A stretch of 43,835 nucleotides of DNA from NCBI GenBank assembly GCA_029057785.1, contig JAIDZC010000042.1, positions 1-43,835 of the forward strand, written 5' to 3'. The notes under the pieces are model-generated. The model was not told the DNA's origin, ran no database searches, and saw only the letters and a program-made list of their open reading frames with translations. The stretch is from Anaeroplasmataceae bacterium (lineage in GTDB: Bacteria; Bacillota_I; Bacilli_A; Acholeplasmatales; Anaeroplasmataceae). Both the position numbers and the translations under genes were made by a program. Positions 43,041 to 43,835 of this stretch are shown here, one piece after another (positions within the stretch are counted from its first letter, which is position 1; the number at the start of each line of letters is the position of its first letter).

Positions 43041-43835
43041 TTACTTCTTTTCTTCTATTTCTGCATCCTTGAAATAAGATGCTACAGAAAGTGCAGCAGA
43101 TTCTGCTAATTGCTTTGAGTTATAAGATTCACCAATTGTAGCAAGTCTTCCACTAGCAGTATAGATGTTATAATGGAAGTTACCATTTTTATCCTTAAGA
43201 ATCTTAAAGGTTCCAGTTTCTACATTCTTTTTAAAACTTTCAATTGAGCTTAATGCACCACTCTTAGATGTGTAGCCTTCAGCTTGACAAAGAATTTGAC
43301 CATTGGATGCTTTTAAATCCCAACTAAATTCTCCATCATATTTTTCAACGATATATTTTCCGCCTGTTTTCACATCTGCAATAGTAATGTCTATATATGG
43401 TTCAACAATATTATCTTGATCTGCAGGTGTATCAATTTCAACAGTAGTTGCTTTTAAAGCAAAGTTTTTAAATGACTCTGAGGAACGTACCGCACTCTTT
43501 TCAGTTGAATAGCTTGAGCCTAAAGCTAATACTCTATAATTCTTAGAAGTTAATTTAAATTTGTATAGACCGCGCTTATCTTTAATTATTCTAATCTCGC
43601 CATCTTCAACATTACGCTTTACAGCATCAATAGCTTTCAATGCACTATCTTTAGTAGTATAAACTTCACTTACAACTAAAACTTCACCATTAGAAGCTTT
43701 TAAACGATATTGATAACCATCTGCACTTGGATAAACTTCATATTTTCCACTATAAGCTCTACTCTTATCTTCAGCAGGTGTTGCTGCAGTTGTTGTTTTC
43801 TTTGCTGGAGCTTTCTTTGGCTCCTCTTTCTTTTC
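43041..43835 (-). CDS. YegP/DUF1508 repeat protein, partial at the right edge
   Basis: At least 264 residues are visible, and the frame is still open at the window edge, so the true start is outside. An in-frame TTG at 43640 is not the start, because 65 further codons upstream continue the same protein. The visible part begins with a Lys/Ala/Pro-rich linker (KKEEPKKAPAKKTTTAATPA) followed by four YegP-type units in two tandem pairs. Each unit has the pattern GKYxVxxxxDGxxxxxLKASNGxxL and a SKSGALxSIESFKKN helix. YegP proteins are small dimers of such units; function is poorly defined. The linker suggests a preceding domain or membrane anchor. Confidence 0.85.
   Translation of the reverse strand, partial: EKKEEPKKAPAKKTTTAATPAEDKSRAYSGKYEVYPSADGYQYRLKASNGEVLVVSEVYTTKDSALKAIDAVKRNVEDGEIRIIKDKRGLYKFKLTSKNYRVLALGSSYSTEKSAVRSSESFKNFALKATTVEIDTPADQDNIVEPYIDITIADVKTGGKYIVEKYDGEFSWDLKASNGQILCQAEGYTSKSGALSSIESFKKNVETGTFKILKDKNGNFHYNIYTASGRLATIGESYNSKQLAESAALSVASYFKDAEIEEKK

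Noticed and set aside
43041-43640. YegP gene starting at the TTG at 43640
   Set aside because: The frame stays open for 65 more codons with matching YegP sequence to the window edge.

Overview
The window looks like chromosome from an AT-rich, spore-forming, fermentative Bacilli relative, probably gut-associated and near Erysipelotrichales or Acholeplasmatales-type lineages. The evidence is Spo0A, SpoIIID and a SpoIIQ-type protein, gene order shared with Bacillus (rpiB, upp, atp operon, DUF1146, spoIIQ, spoIIID), a T-box upstream of pheST, and normal use of TGA as stop (for example at 13056-13058 and 33973-33975), which argues against Mollicutes code 4. The placement is inference; no rRNA or tRNA gene is present.

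Layout. 1-518: a dead, internally deleted IS200-type transposase. 519-1397: a possibly self-regulated HTH/zinc-ribbon/membrane protein. 1538-5239: pheS-pheT behind a Phe T-box. 5242-10642: a six-gene leftward run (cca, pulA, yhaM, a second-domain-rich unknown membrane pair) starting at a two-way promoter that also drives yigZ. 11296-12623: spoIIID, spoIIQ and a DUF1146 gene, with a forespore-type promoter before spoIIQ. 12670-20677: rpiB, upp and a complete F-type ATP synthase operon whose c subunit carries a two-carboxylate, Na+-type site.

20678-40852 is a pectin-use region. A surface PL9 pectate lyase lipoprotein and an Ig-like lipoprotein form one operon. A second ten-gene operon encodes an LplA/LplB/YtcP-like ABC importer with its own MsmX/UgpC-type ATPase, five unrecognised multi-membrane-span proteins and a cytoplasmic GH28 polygalacturonase. 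A GH105 hydrolase, a pectin methylesterase, an orphan six-hairpin glycosidase-like enzyme and a TetR regulator are transcribed separately. The implied route is cleavage at the surface, import of fragments, then demethylation and saccharification in the cytoplasm. Matching LacI/CcpA-type operators sit at the promoters of the two large operons.

41039-43835: spo0A behind a phased cluster of 0A boxes, a Methyltransf_32-type methyltransferase, and a YegP/DUF1508 repeat protein that runs off the right edge.

The most novel elements are the five orphan membrane proteins interleaved in the importer operon, the symmetric promoter with one shared palindromic -35, and several regulatory sites readable directly from the sequence. 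All motif calls were made by eye.
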